This document shows, in pieces, positions 24,076-32,208 of a DNA stretch of 43,755 nucleotides. The notes under the pieces are model-generated. The model had not been told where the DNA came from, did no database searches, and saw only the letters and a program-made list of their open reading frames with translations. The translations under genes and the position numbers were made by a program. Within the stretch, counting starts at the first letter, position 1; each line of letters opens with the position of its first letter. This stretch comes from CAYFQH01 sp964345215 (lineage in GTDB: Bacteria; Bacillota; Clostridia; Christensenellales; Aristaeellaceae): NCBI GenBank assembly GCA_964345215.1, contig CAYFQH010000014.1, positions 1 to 43,755 on the forward strand. Direction: 5' to 3'.

Positions 24076-25128
24076 ATGGCACGCAACCAAGGCCTGGTTT
24101 TTACAAAACAAACAAAAAAACGAAAATGGCCCGTGTTTTTATGGCTTTTTCTTTTTATTATTTTTATACTTATCGCTATGGTACTGGTAAATGTTGTAAT
24201 GAACAAGCAGGTGGCTGTTGAAAAGGTAAGCATTCCTATTTTGGGCCTGCCAAAGGATTTGGAAGGCTTTACGATTTTGCACTTGAGTGATTTACATGGG
24301 GCTATGCTGGGGGATAATCAGGAGGATTTTTTGTCCGCCATTGAAAAAACCACCTTCAGCGCTGTTTGTATTACAGGGGATGTGGTAGATAAGAATGAAT
24401 CGGCAAAGGCAATAAACTTGATGATTCAGGCCATTAAAACCGTTAACAACCAGGCCCCCATTTATTTTGTAACGGGAGATGAGGATCCAAGCCCCATCAC
24501 CGCTCAAGAAAACGGTTCCATTTACGCCCCTTACTTTGAAAACCTGTTAAATCAAGGGGTCGTTTATACCGATGTGCCCATAATGCAGGAAGTAAATAAA
24601 ACCCGCCTGTGGTTTGCGCCTAAAAGCCAATACGCTATGGATCCCGAGATTTTAGAGGCCTCTTATCAAAGTCAAAAAAACACTTATCAATCAACCGACG
24701 CCCTGGGCCAGCAGCAGGTTATAAACTATTACATAAACCAGATTGACCGTTTAAAAGAGGCCCGTAAAACCATAAAGCCCGAGGACTATCAAATTGTTTT
24801 AAGCCATTACCCCCTTCGCCAAAACGAATTTTCCACCTGGCTTACAACGGTTGAAGGGAGCGCTACCCCTTTAAACGGCGTTATTCTATCCCTGAGCGGC
24901 CATTATAACGGGGGCCAGTGGCGCCTTCCCTTTTTAGCCCTTCCCATCTATTCACCGGATAAAGGCTTTTTCCCGCCAAAAGAGGAAATTATGGGCCTTA
25001 GTCAGGTGGGCAGCATTGCCCAATATATCAGCCCCGGCATAGGTTCCTCCTCCTTTTACCCCTTCCCCGGCCGGTTTTTCAACCCGCCTACCCTTTCTTT
25101 TATTACCTTGACAGGTAAAATTCTATAA
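24076..25128 (+). CDS. Membrane-anchored metallophosphoesterase-like protein with altered catalytic motifs
   Basis: This 350-residue protein has a positively charged start and one helix at about 18-40, followed by a calcineurin-like phosphoesterase domain related to YkuE/YaeI. Motif I is ILHLSDLHG (near 70) and motif II is CITGDVVD. Motif III, normally GNH[DE], reads GDED (near 133). Motif IV is LSHYP (near 242), and the last motif, normally GHTHGGQ, reads GHYNGGQ (near 274). The catalytic histidine and one metal-ligand histidine are therefore missing. The fold should be kept but activity may be lost or changed. ATG follows GGAAAGGATG. It is divergent from radA. Confidence 0.82.
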   Translation: MARNQGLVFTKQTKKRKWPVFLWLFLFIIFILIAMVLVNVVMNKQVAVEKVSIPILGLPKDLEGFTILHLSDLHGAMLGDNQEDFLSAIEKTTFSAVCITGDVVDKNESAKAINLMIQAIKTVNNQAPIYFVTGDEDPSPITAQENGSIYAPYFENLLNQGVVYTDVPIMQEVNKTRLWFAPKSQYAMDPEILEASYQSQKNTYQSTDALGQQQVINYYINQIDRLKEARKTIKPEDYQIVLSHYPLRQNEFSTWLTTVEGSATPLNGVILSLSGHYNGGQWRLPFLALPIYSPDKGFFPPKEEIMGLSQVGSIAQYISPGIGSSSFYPFPGRFFNPPTLSFITLTGKIL

Positions 25129-25154
25129 CACCGCTTAACAGCCCTGCTCACAAC

Positions 25155-25184
25155 TTGACAAATATAGTTAAAAAGTTGTATGGT
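25155..25184 (+). promoter_or_regulatory. Probable promoter of the GntR-type regulator gene
   Basis: TTGACA (25155-25160) is followed after 18 bases by TATGGT (25179-25184). A short inverted repeat TTGTA (25176-25180) / TACAA (25193-25197) overlaps the -10 box. It could be an autoregulatory site for the GntR protein, but its arms are only five bases long. Confidence 0.45.
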
Positions 25185-25221
25185 ATCCAAAGTACAATTT
25201 TTATACAAAGGGGTTTTGTTC

Positions 25222-25923
25222 ATGTCATTTTCACCACTCGATCCAATTGCAGAAAGTAAGCCCATTCGCGAAATTGCTTATGAAACATTAAAGCACGCCA
25301 TTATTATTGGTGAAATCCCCGCAGGCGAACGCATTGTGGAAACGGAATATGCAAACCGGCTCCACATCAGCCGCACACCCCTGCGGGAGGCCCTTCGCAA
25401 ATTAGAGCGTGACGGGCTGGTAGAGTATATGGTACGCCGAGGTGTCATTGTTCGCGCCTTTACCATTGATGATGTTGAGCAAATTTACACCATTCGAAAC
25501 GTCCTTGAAATGCTGACCCTCCCTTCCATTATTGAAAACGTAACCCCTGAACATATTATTGATTTGCGAAGGCGTCTAGAGGAAATGGACCACTACGTTA
25601 AATTAGATGATGTGGAGAAAATTTCCCCTCTGGCAAGGGCCTTTCATAACACCATAACTTATATTTCACAAAAAAAACGTATTTTGCGCATCATTGAAAG
25701 CCAAGATTCGTATATTACCCGCTTTTCTGCCATCAGCATTGCTAAAGAAAGCAGAAGAGACCAGGCTCATAAAGAACACCACCAAATGGTTGATTATTTA
25801 GAAGCAAGAAATTTGGAGGGCTTTACCCACCTGATGCAACAACACATTGAACACAGCAAGCAAAACTGTCTCATTGCCCTCACCGAACGCAAAGAGTTGC
25901 TGCCAAAACAGCCTGAAGCCTAG
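25222..25923 (+). CDS. GntR-family transcriptional regulator, FCD (FadR-like) subfamily
   Basis: This protein has 233 residues. The winged helix lies at about 15-75 (EIAYETLKHAIIIGEIPAGE, YANRLHISRTPLREALRKLE, DGLVEYMVRRGVIV). The all-helical FCD effector domain follows (TIDDVEQIYTIRNVLEMLT, ARAFHNTITYISQKKR, KEHHQMVDYLEARN, LMQQHIEHSK). The FCD histidine pattern suggests metal and carboxylate ligand binding, as in the family. Start at ATG 25222, about nine bases behind AAAGGGG; the upstream ATG 25180 overlaps the promoter. It precedes the nucleotidyltransferase gene by 28 bases. No metabolic target gene is obvious next to it. Confidence 0.9.
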   Translation: MSFSPLDPIAESKPIREIAYETLKHAIIIGEIPAGERIVETEYANRLHISRTPLREALRKLERDGLVEYMVRRGVIVRAFTIDDVEQIYTIRNVLEMLTLPSIIENVTPEHIIDLRRRLEEMDHYVKLDDVEKISPLARAFHNTITYISQKKRILRIIESQDSYITRFSAISIAKESRRDQAHKEHHQMVDYLEARNLEGFTHLMQQHIEHSKQNCLIALTERKELLPKQPEA

Positions 25924-25951
25924 GCCCAGCACCAAAAAAGGGGTTGTTTTT

Positions 25952-27244
25952 ATGGAACCTTGGCTACATACCATTGCAAATTTATTTTATTTAAGCAGCG
26001 CCCCCGTCTATTTAGTTGGGGGCGCTGTGCGCAATATGGTCCTGAACCTCCCTATAGAAGACTATGACCTTTGCGGCCCCCTGAGCCCACAGGAGGTGGA
26101 GGCTTTGTGTGCAGGCAGCCAGGTTATGCCCATTGGCATAATATCATCCTTTGGTACCCTTGGGCTAAAGGTCGTTGATGATTTTGGCAGCCACGTAGCC
26201 GAATATACTACCTTCAGGCGGGATGAATACCAGGGGGGCCATAGACCTAGCAGGGTTCAATTTATCACCTCCTTAAAAGAAGATAGCCTCCGGCGGGACT
26301 TTTCCATCAATGCCTTGTACCAACCCCTGCTTCCTAGCGGTTTGGGTCCTATTTGTGACCCTACTGGCGGCTTGGATGCCCTGGCTCACAAGAGGCTGCA
26401 TACCGTAACTTTAGACCCTTATCCTATATTAAAAGATGACGGTCTGCGTATTTTGCGCTTGGTTCGTTTTGCCTGCGACTTTGATTTAACCCCTTCCCCT
26501 CTTTTAATGGAAACAGCCCGCAGTCAGGCCCCTTTGTTAAAGGACATTGCCCCTGAACGGATTTGCCAGGAATTTGAAAAAATTTTGTTAAGCGATATTC
26601 GCTACCCAAAACCTAAAAGGAGTAATCCCATTCAAAAGGCTTTTTCATTAATCAAGCGTCTTGCCCTTTTTTCATACATACTCCCTTTTTCGGCAGTTTC
26701 AGCCCAAGGCATAAGTGCTTGCGCCAGCTATCGGCCAGATTCAAAAAACCTGTTTGCCTACCGGCTCAGCCTCCTTTTGTTTGATCAACCTGCTGATGCT
26801 ATTAAAAAGAACCTGTTGTTTTTACGCCTTCCTAAAAAAACAAGCCTGTTGGTTTTGCAAAGTGCTTTGGCTATACGGAATTTTTTAAATGCAACCGATG
26901 AAGAACTTAGCCAAAAAGGCACCCTTTGGCTGGGTGTTCAAGCCGGAAAAGAAATTTTTTTAGCCTTACCAGGTCTGCTCCGGGCTTTAGGCGATGAGCC
27001 AAGGGCCCAAAAAATCGAAGGCTGGTTATCTAGGGTGAGGGAGTCTTCTTTTCCCTGGAATCACAGTCAACTAGCCATCAACGGCAATGACCTGCTGCCT
27101 TTGGTGCAAGGAAAAGAGCCAAGTTTGACAGGCCTCCTTTTAAAAACCCTTCACCAACTGGTGGTTTTAGGCCAGGTTGATAACAGTCTCTACCCGCTTT
27201 TAGAAAAAGCTAAAGAATTAATCCCTTCTCTTTGTTGCAGCTAA
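25952..27244 (+). CDS. cca: CCA tRNA nucleotidyltransferase / poly(A) polymerase family protein
   Basis: This class II nucleotidyltransferase has 430 residues. The head domain has VYLVGGAVRNMVLNLPIEDY followed by DLCG: the DxD metal pair is intact, while the usual VRD reads VRN. RRDFSINALYQP and DPTGGLDAL follow. The neck has DDGLRILRLVRFACDFDL and the ERxxxE motif PERICQEFEKILL. Such enzymes add CCA to tRNA 3' ends, or in some lineages A-tails. Which applies here cannot be told from motifs alone. No HD phosphohydrolase domain is visible. Start at ATG 25952 behind AAAAGGGG; the ATG at 25847 would sit inside the GntR gene. Confidence 0.85.
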   Translation: MEPWLHTIANLFYLSSAPVYLVGGAVRNMVLNLPIEDYDLCGPLSPQEVEALCAGSQVMPIGIISSFGTLGLKVVDDFGSHVAEYTTFRRDEYQGGHRPSRVQFITSLKEDSLRRDFSINALYQPLLPSGLGPICDPTGGLDALAHKRLHTVTLDPYPILKDDGLRILRLVRFACDFDLTPSPLLMETARSQAPLLKDIAPERICQEFEKILLSDIRYPKPKRSNPIQKAFSLIKRLALFSYILPFSAVSAQGISACASYRPDSKNLFAYRLSLLLFDQPADAIKKNLLFLRLPKKTSLLVLQSALAIRNFLNATDEELSQKGTLWLGVQAGKEIFLALPGLLRALGDEPRAQKIEGWLSRVRESSFPWNHSQLAINGNDLLPLVQGKEPSLTGLLLKTLHQLVVLGQVDNSLYPLLEKAKELIPSLCCS

Positions 27245-27263
27245 GCCCATTATTTTATATAAT
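27235..27263 (+). promoter_or_regulatory. Possible promoter of fhs
   Basis: A perfect TATAAT (27258-27263) lies 17 bases after TTGCAG (27235-27240), which matches the -35 consensus only in its first half. Transcription would begin about 65 bases before the fhs start. Confidence 0.5.
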
Positions 27264-27334
27264 GGATACATGTAAAAATAAAAGCACCCCTACCAAAGTA
27301 CAACCTTACTTATTTTGAAAGGACGTGAAATATA

Positions 27335-29002
27335 TTGGCCAGTGATATTGATATTGCAAGAGCCGCTACCCCAAAGCCCATTTCACAAGTTGCTCAGGAG
27401 GCAGGTATTTTAGAGCAAAGCCTGCACCCTTACGGAAAATGGATTGGCAAGGTAGACCCATCCGATTACGACGCCCTGCCTGAAAAAGGTAACTTAATTT
27501 TGGTTACGGCCCTTACCCCCACTCCTGCCGGCGAAGGAAAAACAACCGTCAGCGTTGGCCTGGCCGACGGCCTGACCGCCATTGGCAAAAAAGCTATGCT
27601 TGCTCTAAGAGAGCCCTCCCTTGGCCCCGTATTCGGCATGAAAGGCGGCGCAACCGGCGGCGGTTATGCCCAGGTACTGCCTATGGAGAATATCAACCTG
27701 CACTTTACAGGGGATCTACACGCCATTACTGCTGCCAACAACTTACTTGCCGCCATGGTCGACAACCACATTCAGCAGGGCAACTCCCTTCAAATTGACC
27801 CAAGGCAGGTGCTGTGGCGCCGCTGTTTAGACGTAAACGACAGGCAGCTTCGAACCATTGTTTCGGGCCTTGGGGGCAAGCCCAATGGCATGCCACGGGA
27901 AGATGGTTTTGACATTACCGCCGCCAGCGAAATTATGGCCGTGTTCTGCCTGGCCAACACCATGGAAGATTTAAAGCTACGCCTAAGCCGCATTCTTGTA
28001 GCCAGGTCCTTTTCTGGTTCACCCATTACAGCAGGGGATATTAAGGCCCAAGGGGCTTTAGCCGCTTTATTAAAAGAGGCTCTGATGCCCAACCTGGTAC
28101 AAACCATCGACGGCACTCCCTGTTTAATGCATGGAGGCCCCTTTGCCAACATCGCCCATGGCTGCAACAGCGTAATTGCTACCAAAACCGCATTAAAATT
28201 AGCCGATTATGTAGTTACCGAGGCTGGCTTCGGCGCTGATTTAGGCGCTGAAAAGTTTTTGGATATTAAATGCCGGGCCAGTAATCTATGGCCAAAAACC
28301 GTGGTGCTGGTTGTGACCATCCGTGCCGTTAAACACCATGGTGGCTGCCCTAAAGACCAGCTGAACCAGGAAGGCCTAGACTACCTTGAAAAAGGCATGA
28401 AAAACGTATATGCTCACCTGGACCGCATTCAAAACGTATGGAAGCTTCCGGTGCTGGTTGCCATTAATCATTTTGCCTCTGATACAGACAGAGAAGTTGC
28501 CTTTGTTAAAGCAGCCTTGGACAAACTGAATGTCCCTTGCGCCCTGTGCGAAGGCTGGGCAAAAGGTGGGAAAGGCGCGATGGAGTTGGCCCAAAAAGCC
28601 GTTGATCTTTCTACTCAGGCATCAGGAACTCCCGCCTATACTTACGACCTTTCCCAGCCCCTTGATGAGAAGATTAAAAGGGTAGCTACCAAAATTTACG
28701 GGGCAAAAGAAGTTGTTTTTGCGGGCAATGCCCTAACTCAGCTTAAAAAGCTGGAAAAAGAAGGTTTTGGTTCCTTGCCTATCTGTATTGCAAAAACCCA
28801 GTACTCCTTTTCTGATCAGCCCCAGCTGCTGGGCGCTCCAGAGGATTATACCTTCACCATCCGCTCTGTTCGCCTATCTGCCGGGGCGGGCTTTGTTGTT
28901 TGTTTCGCCGGGGATATTATCGCCATGCCTGGCCTGCCCAAGGTTCCGGCAGCCGAAGGCATTGACGTTGACCAAATGGGTAATATTACAGGTCTTTTCT
29001 AG
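27335..29002 (+). CDS. fhs: Formate-tetrahydrofolate ligase
   Basis: The enzyme makes 10-formyltetrahydrofolate from formate, ATP and tetrahydrofolate. The 555 residues fit the family. The P-loop TPTPAGEGKTTVSVGLADGL lies near 62-80. The folate and formate motifs EPSLGPVFGMKGGATGGGYA and MENINLHFTGDLHAI follow, then HGGPFANIAHGCNS, VTEAGFGADLGAEKF and the C-terminal GDIIAMPGLPK. The start is TTG 27335, behind GAAAGGACG; no earlier ATG fits. A terminator follows at 29019. With folD it completes the formate-to-methylene-folate route, used in purine synthesis or acetogenic-type metabolism. Confidence 0.97.
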   Translation: MASDIDIARAATPKPISQVAQEAGILEQSLHPYGKWIGKVDPSDYDALPEKGNLILVTALTPTPAGEGKTTVSVGLADGLTAIGKKAMLALREPSLGPVFGMKGGATGGGYAQVLPMENINLHFTGDLHAITAANNLLAAMVDNHIQQGNSLQIDPRQVLWRRCLDVNDRQLRTIVSGLGGKPNGMPREDGFDITAASEIMAVFCLANTMEDLKLRLSRILVARSFSGSPITAGDIKAQGALAALLKEALMPNLVQTIDGTPCLMHGGPFANIAHGCNSVIATKTALKLADYVVTEAGFGADLGAEKFLDIKCRASNLWPKTVVLVVTIRAVKHHGGCPKDQLNQEGLDYLEKGMKNVYAHLDRIQNVWKLPVLVAINHFASDTDREVAFVKAALDKLNVPCALCEGWAKGGKGAMELAQKAVDLSTQASGTPAYTYDLSQPLDEKIKRVATKIYGAKEVVFAGNALTQLKKLEKEGFGSLPICIAKTQYSFSDQPQLLGAPEDYTFTIRSVRLSAGAGFVVCFAGDIIAMPGLPKVPAAEGIDVDQMGNITGLF

Positions 29003-29018
29003 TAAGACCTCTCTTTAT

Positions 29019-29059
29019 AGCCACAGGCAAAACCAATAGCCTGTGGCTTTTCATTTTTA
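29019..29059 (+). terminator. Terminator of fhs
   Basis: AGCCACAGGC (29019-29028) pairs perfectly with GCCTGTGGCT (29039-29048). The loop is ten bases and the hairpin is followed by TTTTCATTTTT. Confidence 0.88.
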
Positions 29060-29074
29060 TCCTGTCGGGTTGTT

Positions 29075-29103
29075 TTGTTTTTACCGTTAGTATATGGTAT
29101 AAT
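29075..29103 (+). promoter_or_regulatory. Promoter of the CapA-like gene
   Basis: TTGTTT (29075-29080) and TATAAT (29098-29103) are separated by 17 bases, about 28 bases before the start codon. Confidence 0.65.
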
Positions 29104-29130
29104 AATACTTTCTAGACAGGAGGTTTTATA

Positions 29131-30261
29131 ATGAAAAAAAAGATATTACTACTGTTTTTAATATGTGCTCTTATTTTTCCCTTAATGGTTCAGGGTGAAA
29201 TATATTGGCATGATGACACCCCCTCCCCCGTTCCTTCGCAAGAACCCCAGGCAAGCCCTACCGAAGGCCCTCCCGCCGTTGTTACCGACGCGGATGGTTC
29301 CGTTCTTTTAACCATGAGCTTTACAGGAGACGTGACCATTGGCGGGGATGTTCGCAAAAAAAACAAGTCTCTTTTTGACAAAGAGTTGGAAAAGCAAGGG
29401 GATGACCTGGCTTTTCCTTTTAGAAATGTAGCCGAAATTTTTGCTCAAGACGATATGACCCTGGTTAATTTTGAAGGCACTCTCACCACTGCCCCCATCA
29501 ACCCCGACAAAAAGGGTAACGATTTTTTATTTTCAGCCCCTCCCTCCTATGTAAAGGTCTTAACCTCGGGAAATATCGATGCCGTATCCCTAGAAAACAA
29601 TCACGTGTATGATCATGGTCAGCAGGGCTATATACAAACCCAAAATGTTTTAAAGGAAGCAGGCATTGTTTATTCCGGTAACGGGCAAATAGGCGTTTTT
29701 AACGCCAAGGGCATTGACATTGCCATGCTCTCCTACCAAACCTTTGACCAGTATCCCACCCTTTTTGAAAAAGTCCCCTTGGAAGTTGCTGCAGCAAAAG
29801 AGCAGTATCCCATTGTCATCGTATCCTTTCACTGGGGCAACGAAAAAGACTACAGCCCCAACGACAATCAGCAAAAAATGGCTAAAATGACCATTGATGC
29901 AGGCGCTGATCTGGTCATCGGCCATCACAGCCACCGGATTAACCCCATTGAGGAATATAACGGCAAGTACATCTGTTATTCCCTTGGCAACTTTTCCTTT
30001 GCAGGAAATAACAAGCCCAGCGACATGAGCACATATATTTTTCAAACCCGTTTTAAGGTATCTAAAGAAGGGGTGGCTTCTCCCCAGGGCTTTCGCATTA
30101 TACCCTGCCGCATTTCATCAAAAGCAGAGTACAACGACTTTACTCCCACGGTATTTGAAAAGCAATCCAGCATCGACAAGGTTCTTTCTCTTTTAGAGTC
30201 AAATGGAAAATACATTCAAAACCCTGTCAGCCGTTATCCTACCGAATGGGAAGAGGATTAA
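29131..30261 (+). CDS. CapA-family (PGA_cap) secreted metallophosphatase-like protein
   Basis: This 376-residue protein has a signal peptide (KKKILLLFLICALIFPLMVQ) and a proline-rich linker at about 30-55. The CapA/PgsA metallophosphoesterase domain then runs from about 58 to 330. Motifs in order: SFTGDVTIGGD, LVNFEGTLT, DAVSLENNHVYDHG, IVSFHWGNE, VIGHHSHRINPIEEYNGKYI and YSLGNFSF. All metal-binding positions look intact, unlike the phosphoesterase at 24076. In Bacillus the relative PgsA takes part in poly-gamma-glutamate export, but lone copies like this are common and their substrates are mostly unknown. ATG follows ACAGGAGG. No pgsBC genes are present. Confidence 0.88.
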   Translation: MKKKILLLFLICALIFPLMVQGEIYWHDDTPSPVPSQEPQASPTEGPPAVVTDADGSVLLTMSFTGDVTIGGDVRKKNKSLFDKELEKQGDDLAFPFRNVAEIFAQDDMTLVNFEGTLTTAPINPDKKGNDFLFSAPPSYVKVLTSGNIDAVSLENNHVYDHGQQGYIQTQNVLKEAGIVYSGNGQIGVFNAKGIDIAMLSYQTFDQYPTLFEKVPLEVAAAKEQYPIVIVSFHWGNEKDYSPNDNQQKMAKMTIDAGADLVIGHHSHRINPIEEYNGKYICYSLGNFSFAGNNKPSDMSTYIFQTRFKVSKEGVASPQGFRIIPCRISSKAEYNDFTPTVFEKQSSIDKVLSLLESNGKYIQNPVSRYPTEWEED

Positions 30262-30291
30262 ACCGCCTCTTCCCACTCTTTTTTGCCGGCC

Positions 30292-30320
30292 TTGACATTG
30301 GCCCACAAAATGTATACAAT
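30292..30320 (+). promoter_or_regulatory. Promoter of the rny leader
   Basis: A perfect TTGACA (30292-30297) is followed after 17 bases by TACAAT (30315-30320). This places the transcription start about 280 bases before the rny coding region. The -10 area is one arm of a 12-base inverted repeat (30305-30316 with 30362-30373), which is followed by six T. Confidence 0.7.
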
Positions 30321-30523
30321 AATTGTGTTCGGCTTTATGGTTTTATAGCAAGCTGTTAATTTATACATTTTGTATTTTTTATATTCTTAGCGTATATAAT
30401 AGCTATTTAGTTATTTCATGTATATAGAGAATGTATGTCGATGCTACTTTAGATAGCACCTTTTATTTATGAAATTTTTTTCACATAAAAGCAATTTATT
30501 ACAAGGGGTATATGTTAGCAGTT

Positions 30524-30552
30524 GCCGTACATTTGTACGGCTTTTGTCGTTT
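30524..30552 (+). terminator. Terminator hairpin inside the rny leader
   Basis: GCCGTACA (30524-30531) pairs with TGTACGGC (30534-30541), closing a two-base gap, and is followed by TTTTGTCGTTT. It either ends the CapA-like transcript or, given the promoter at 30292, acts as an attenuator upstream of rny. Confidence 0.72.
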
Positions 30553-30558
30553 AATAAT

Positions 30559-30579
30559 CATTGAACATTGAACATTGAA
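30559..30579 (+). repeat. Three tandem CATTGAA heptamers
   Basis: CATTGAA occurs three times head to tail without any mismatch, ending 15 bases before AAAGGAGG of rny. Copy number could vary by slippage and shift spacing in the leader. Confidence 0.8.
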
Positions 30580-30608
30580 AACAAAAAATACTTAAAGGAG
30601 GAATTGCA

Positions 30609-32159
30609 TTGCCTGATGCACTTTGGATCGTGCTTGCAATCGCTGCACTGGCCATCGGGGTTCTTGCAGGATTGTTTTATCAAAAAAAAGCACACGAAAA
30701 AAAAGTCGGGCGGGCGGAGGAATACGCACAACGTCTTCTGGACGAAGCGTCTAAAAAAGCTGATTTAGAAAGAAAAGAAAAACTTCTGGAAGCTTTAGAA
30801 GCCAAAGAAGAAGTATTAAAGCTAAAAACAGAAAATGACAGAGAAGTTAAAGAACGACGTAGCGAACTCCAACGCTCGGAACGAAGAATTCAACAAAGAG
30901 AAGAATCATTAGACAAAAAATCCGATAACCTGGAAGCCCGGGAAGAACGCTTGAACAAAAAACAGGCTGAAGTTCAAAAAATTGAGGAAGAAGCCCTGGC
31001 CTACCAGCAAAAACAAGCTCAGGAGCTGGAAAAAATTGCAGGCCTGACCCAGGATGAGGCACGGCAGATTTTAAATGAGCGCATTCAAAAAGATGCTTAC
31101 CACGATGCCGCTGCCATGGTACGGGAGATTGAAACCCGCGCCAAAGAAGAAGGAGATAAAAAAGCACGCAACATTATTGCCCTGGCCATTCAAAAATGTG
31201 CTTCCGACCATGTGGCCGAATCTACCGTTTCTGTTATTGCCCTGCCAAATGACGACATGAAAGGCCGCATTATCGGCCGTGAAGGCCGTAATATTAGGGC
31301 TTTAGAAACTGCTACCGGTGTTGATTTTATTATTGATGATACCCCCGAGGCCATCATTATTTCAGCTTTTGATCCTGTGCGGCGGGAAATTGCCCGCATT
31401 GCCGTTGAGAAACTGATTATGGACGGGCGCATCCACCCCGCCAGAATTGAAGAAATTGTGGAAAAGGCTCGAAAAGAGGTTGAAAACCAAATTCGCGAAG
31501 CTGGTGAACAGGCCATTTTTGAAACCAACATGCACGGTATTCATCCTGAACTTGTAAAGGTTTTAGGCCGCTTAAAATATCGTACCAGCTATGGCCAAAA
31601 CGTGCTGAAGCACTCCATCGAAGTTTCTCATCTTGCCGGGCTTATGGCCGCAGAGCTGGATGCAGACATTACCCTGGCTAAACGAGCCGGGCTGCTTCAC
31701 GACATTGGCAAAGCCGTTGACCATGAATCAGAAGGTTCCCACGTTACCTTAGGCGGCGAGCTGGCAAGAAAGTACAGGGAAAGCCCTGACGTGATTCACG
31801 CCATCCTGGCGCACCACAACGACATTGAACCGCAAACCGTTGAAGCCGTGTTAGTACAGGCTGCCGATGCCATCTCTGCTGCACGCCCCGGCGCCAGAAG
31901 AGAGTCTTTGGAAAACTACATTAAGCGCTTAGAAAAACTAGAAGAAATTGCTGACTCGTTTGTAGGTGTTGAAAAGAGTTTTGCCATTCAATCGGGCCGT
32001 GAGGTACGGATTATGGTTAAACCGGACGATATTACCGATGACGGTACCAAGGTACTGGCAAAGGAAGTGGCCAAACGAATTGAAAAAGAAATGGAATATC
32101 CAGGCCAAATTCGTGTAAATGTAATTAGAGAAACACGCAGCACCGAATTTGCAAAATAA
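30609..32159 (+). CDS. rny: Ribonuclease Y
   Basis: RNase Y is the membrane-bound endonuclease that starts bulk mRNA decay in many Firmicutes. Its 516 residues have the family layout: an N-terminal membrane helix at about 3-23 (LWIVLAIAALAIGVLAGLFY), a long charged coiled coil to about 200, a KH domain (GRIIGREGRNIRALETATGV, near 216) and an HD domain with AGLLHDIGKAVDHE near 360. ALENYIKRLEKLE-type helices close the protein. The start is TTG 30609, seven bases after AAAGGAGG. The long structured leader suggests control of its expression. Confidence 0.97.
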   Translation: MPDALWIVLAIAALAIGVLAGLFYQKKAHEKKVGRAEEYAQRLLDEASKKADLERKEKLLEALEAKEEVLKLKTENDREVKERRSELQRSERRIQQREESLDKKSDNLEAREERLNKKQAEVQKIEEEALAYQQKQAQELEKIAGLTQDEARQILNERIQKDAYHDAAAMVREIETRAKEEGDKKARNIIALAIQKCASDHVAESTVSVIALPNDDMKGRIIGREGRNIRALETATGVDFIIDDTPEAIIISAFDPVRREIARIAVEKLIMDGRIHPARIEEIVEKARKEVENQIREAGEQAIFETNMHGIHPELVKVLGRLKYRTSYGQNVLKHSIEVSHLAGLMAAELDADITLAKRAGLLHDIGKAVDHESEGSHVTLGGELARKYRESPDVIHAILAHHNDIEPQTVEAVLVQAADAISAARPGARRESLENYIKRLEKLEEIADSFVGVEKSFAIQSGREVRIMVKPDDITDDGTKVLAKEVAKRIEKEMEYPGQIRVNVIRETRSTEFAK

Positions 32160-32166
32160 TGTAAAA

Positions 32167-32201
32167 GAAAAAAGCACTATTTTAAGTAGTGCTTTTTTTA
32201 T
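32167..32201. terminator. Bidirectional terminator between rny and holA
   Basis: AAAAAAGCACTA (32168-32179) pairs perfectly with TAGTGCTTTTTT (32187-32198) around a seven-base loop. T runs occur in both directions, serving the convergent genes rny and holA. Confidence 0.9.
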
Positions 32202-32208
32202 TGGGCTT

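Larger units (their letters stand above)
30321..30608 (+). other. Long AT-rich 5' leader of rny
   Basis: No open reading frame of note. It contains the second arm of a 12-base inverted repeat (30362-30373) followed by TATTTTTT. A small hairpin TGCTA (30442-30446) / TAGCA (30454-30458) is followed by a T-rich stretch, and a strong terminator-like hairpin lies at 30524. Three heptamers then precede the ribosome site AAAGGAGG. The layout resembles an attenuator or riboswitch-type leader, but I could not match it to a known class. Confidence 0.45.

Noticed and set aside
29131..30261. Poly-gamma-glutamate capsule locus
   Set aside because: Only a CapA-like protein is present; pgsB and pgsC homologues are missing.
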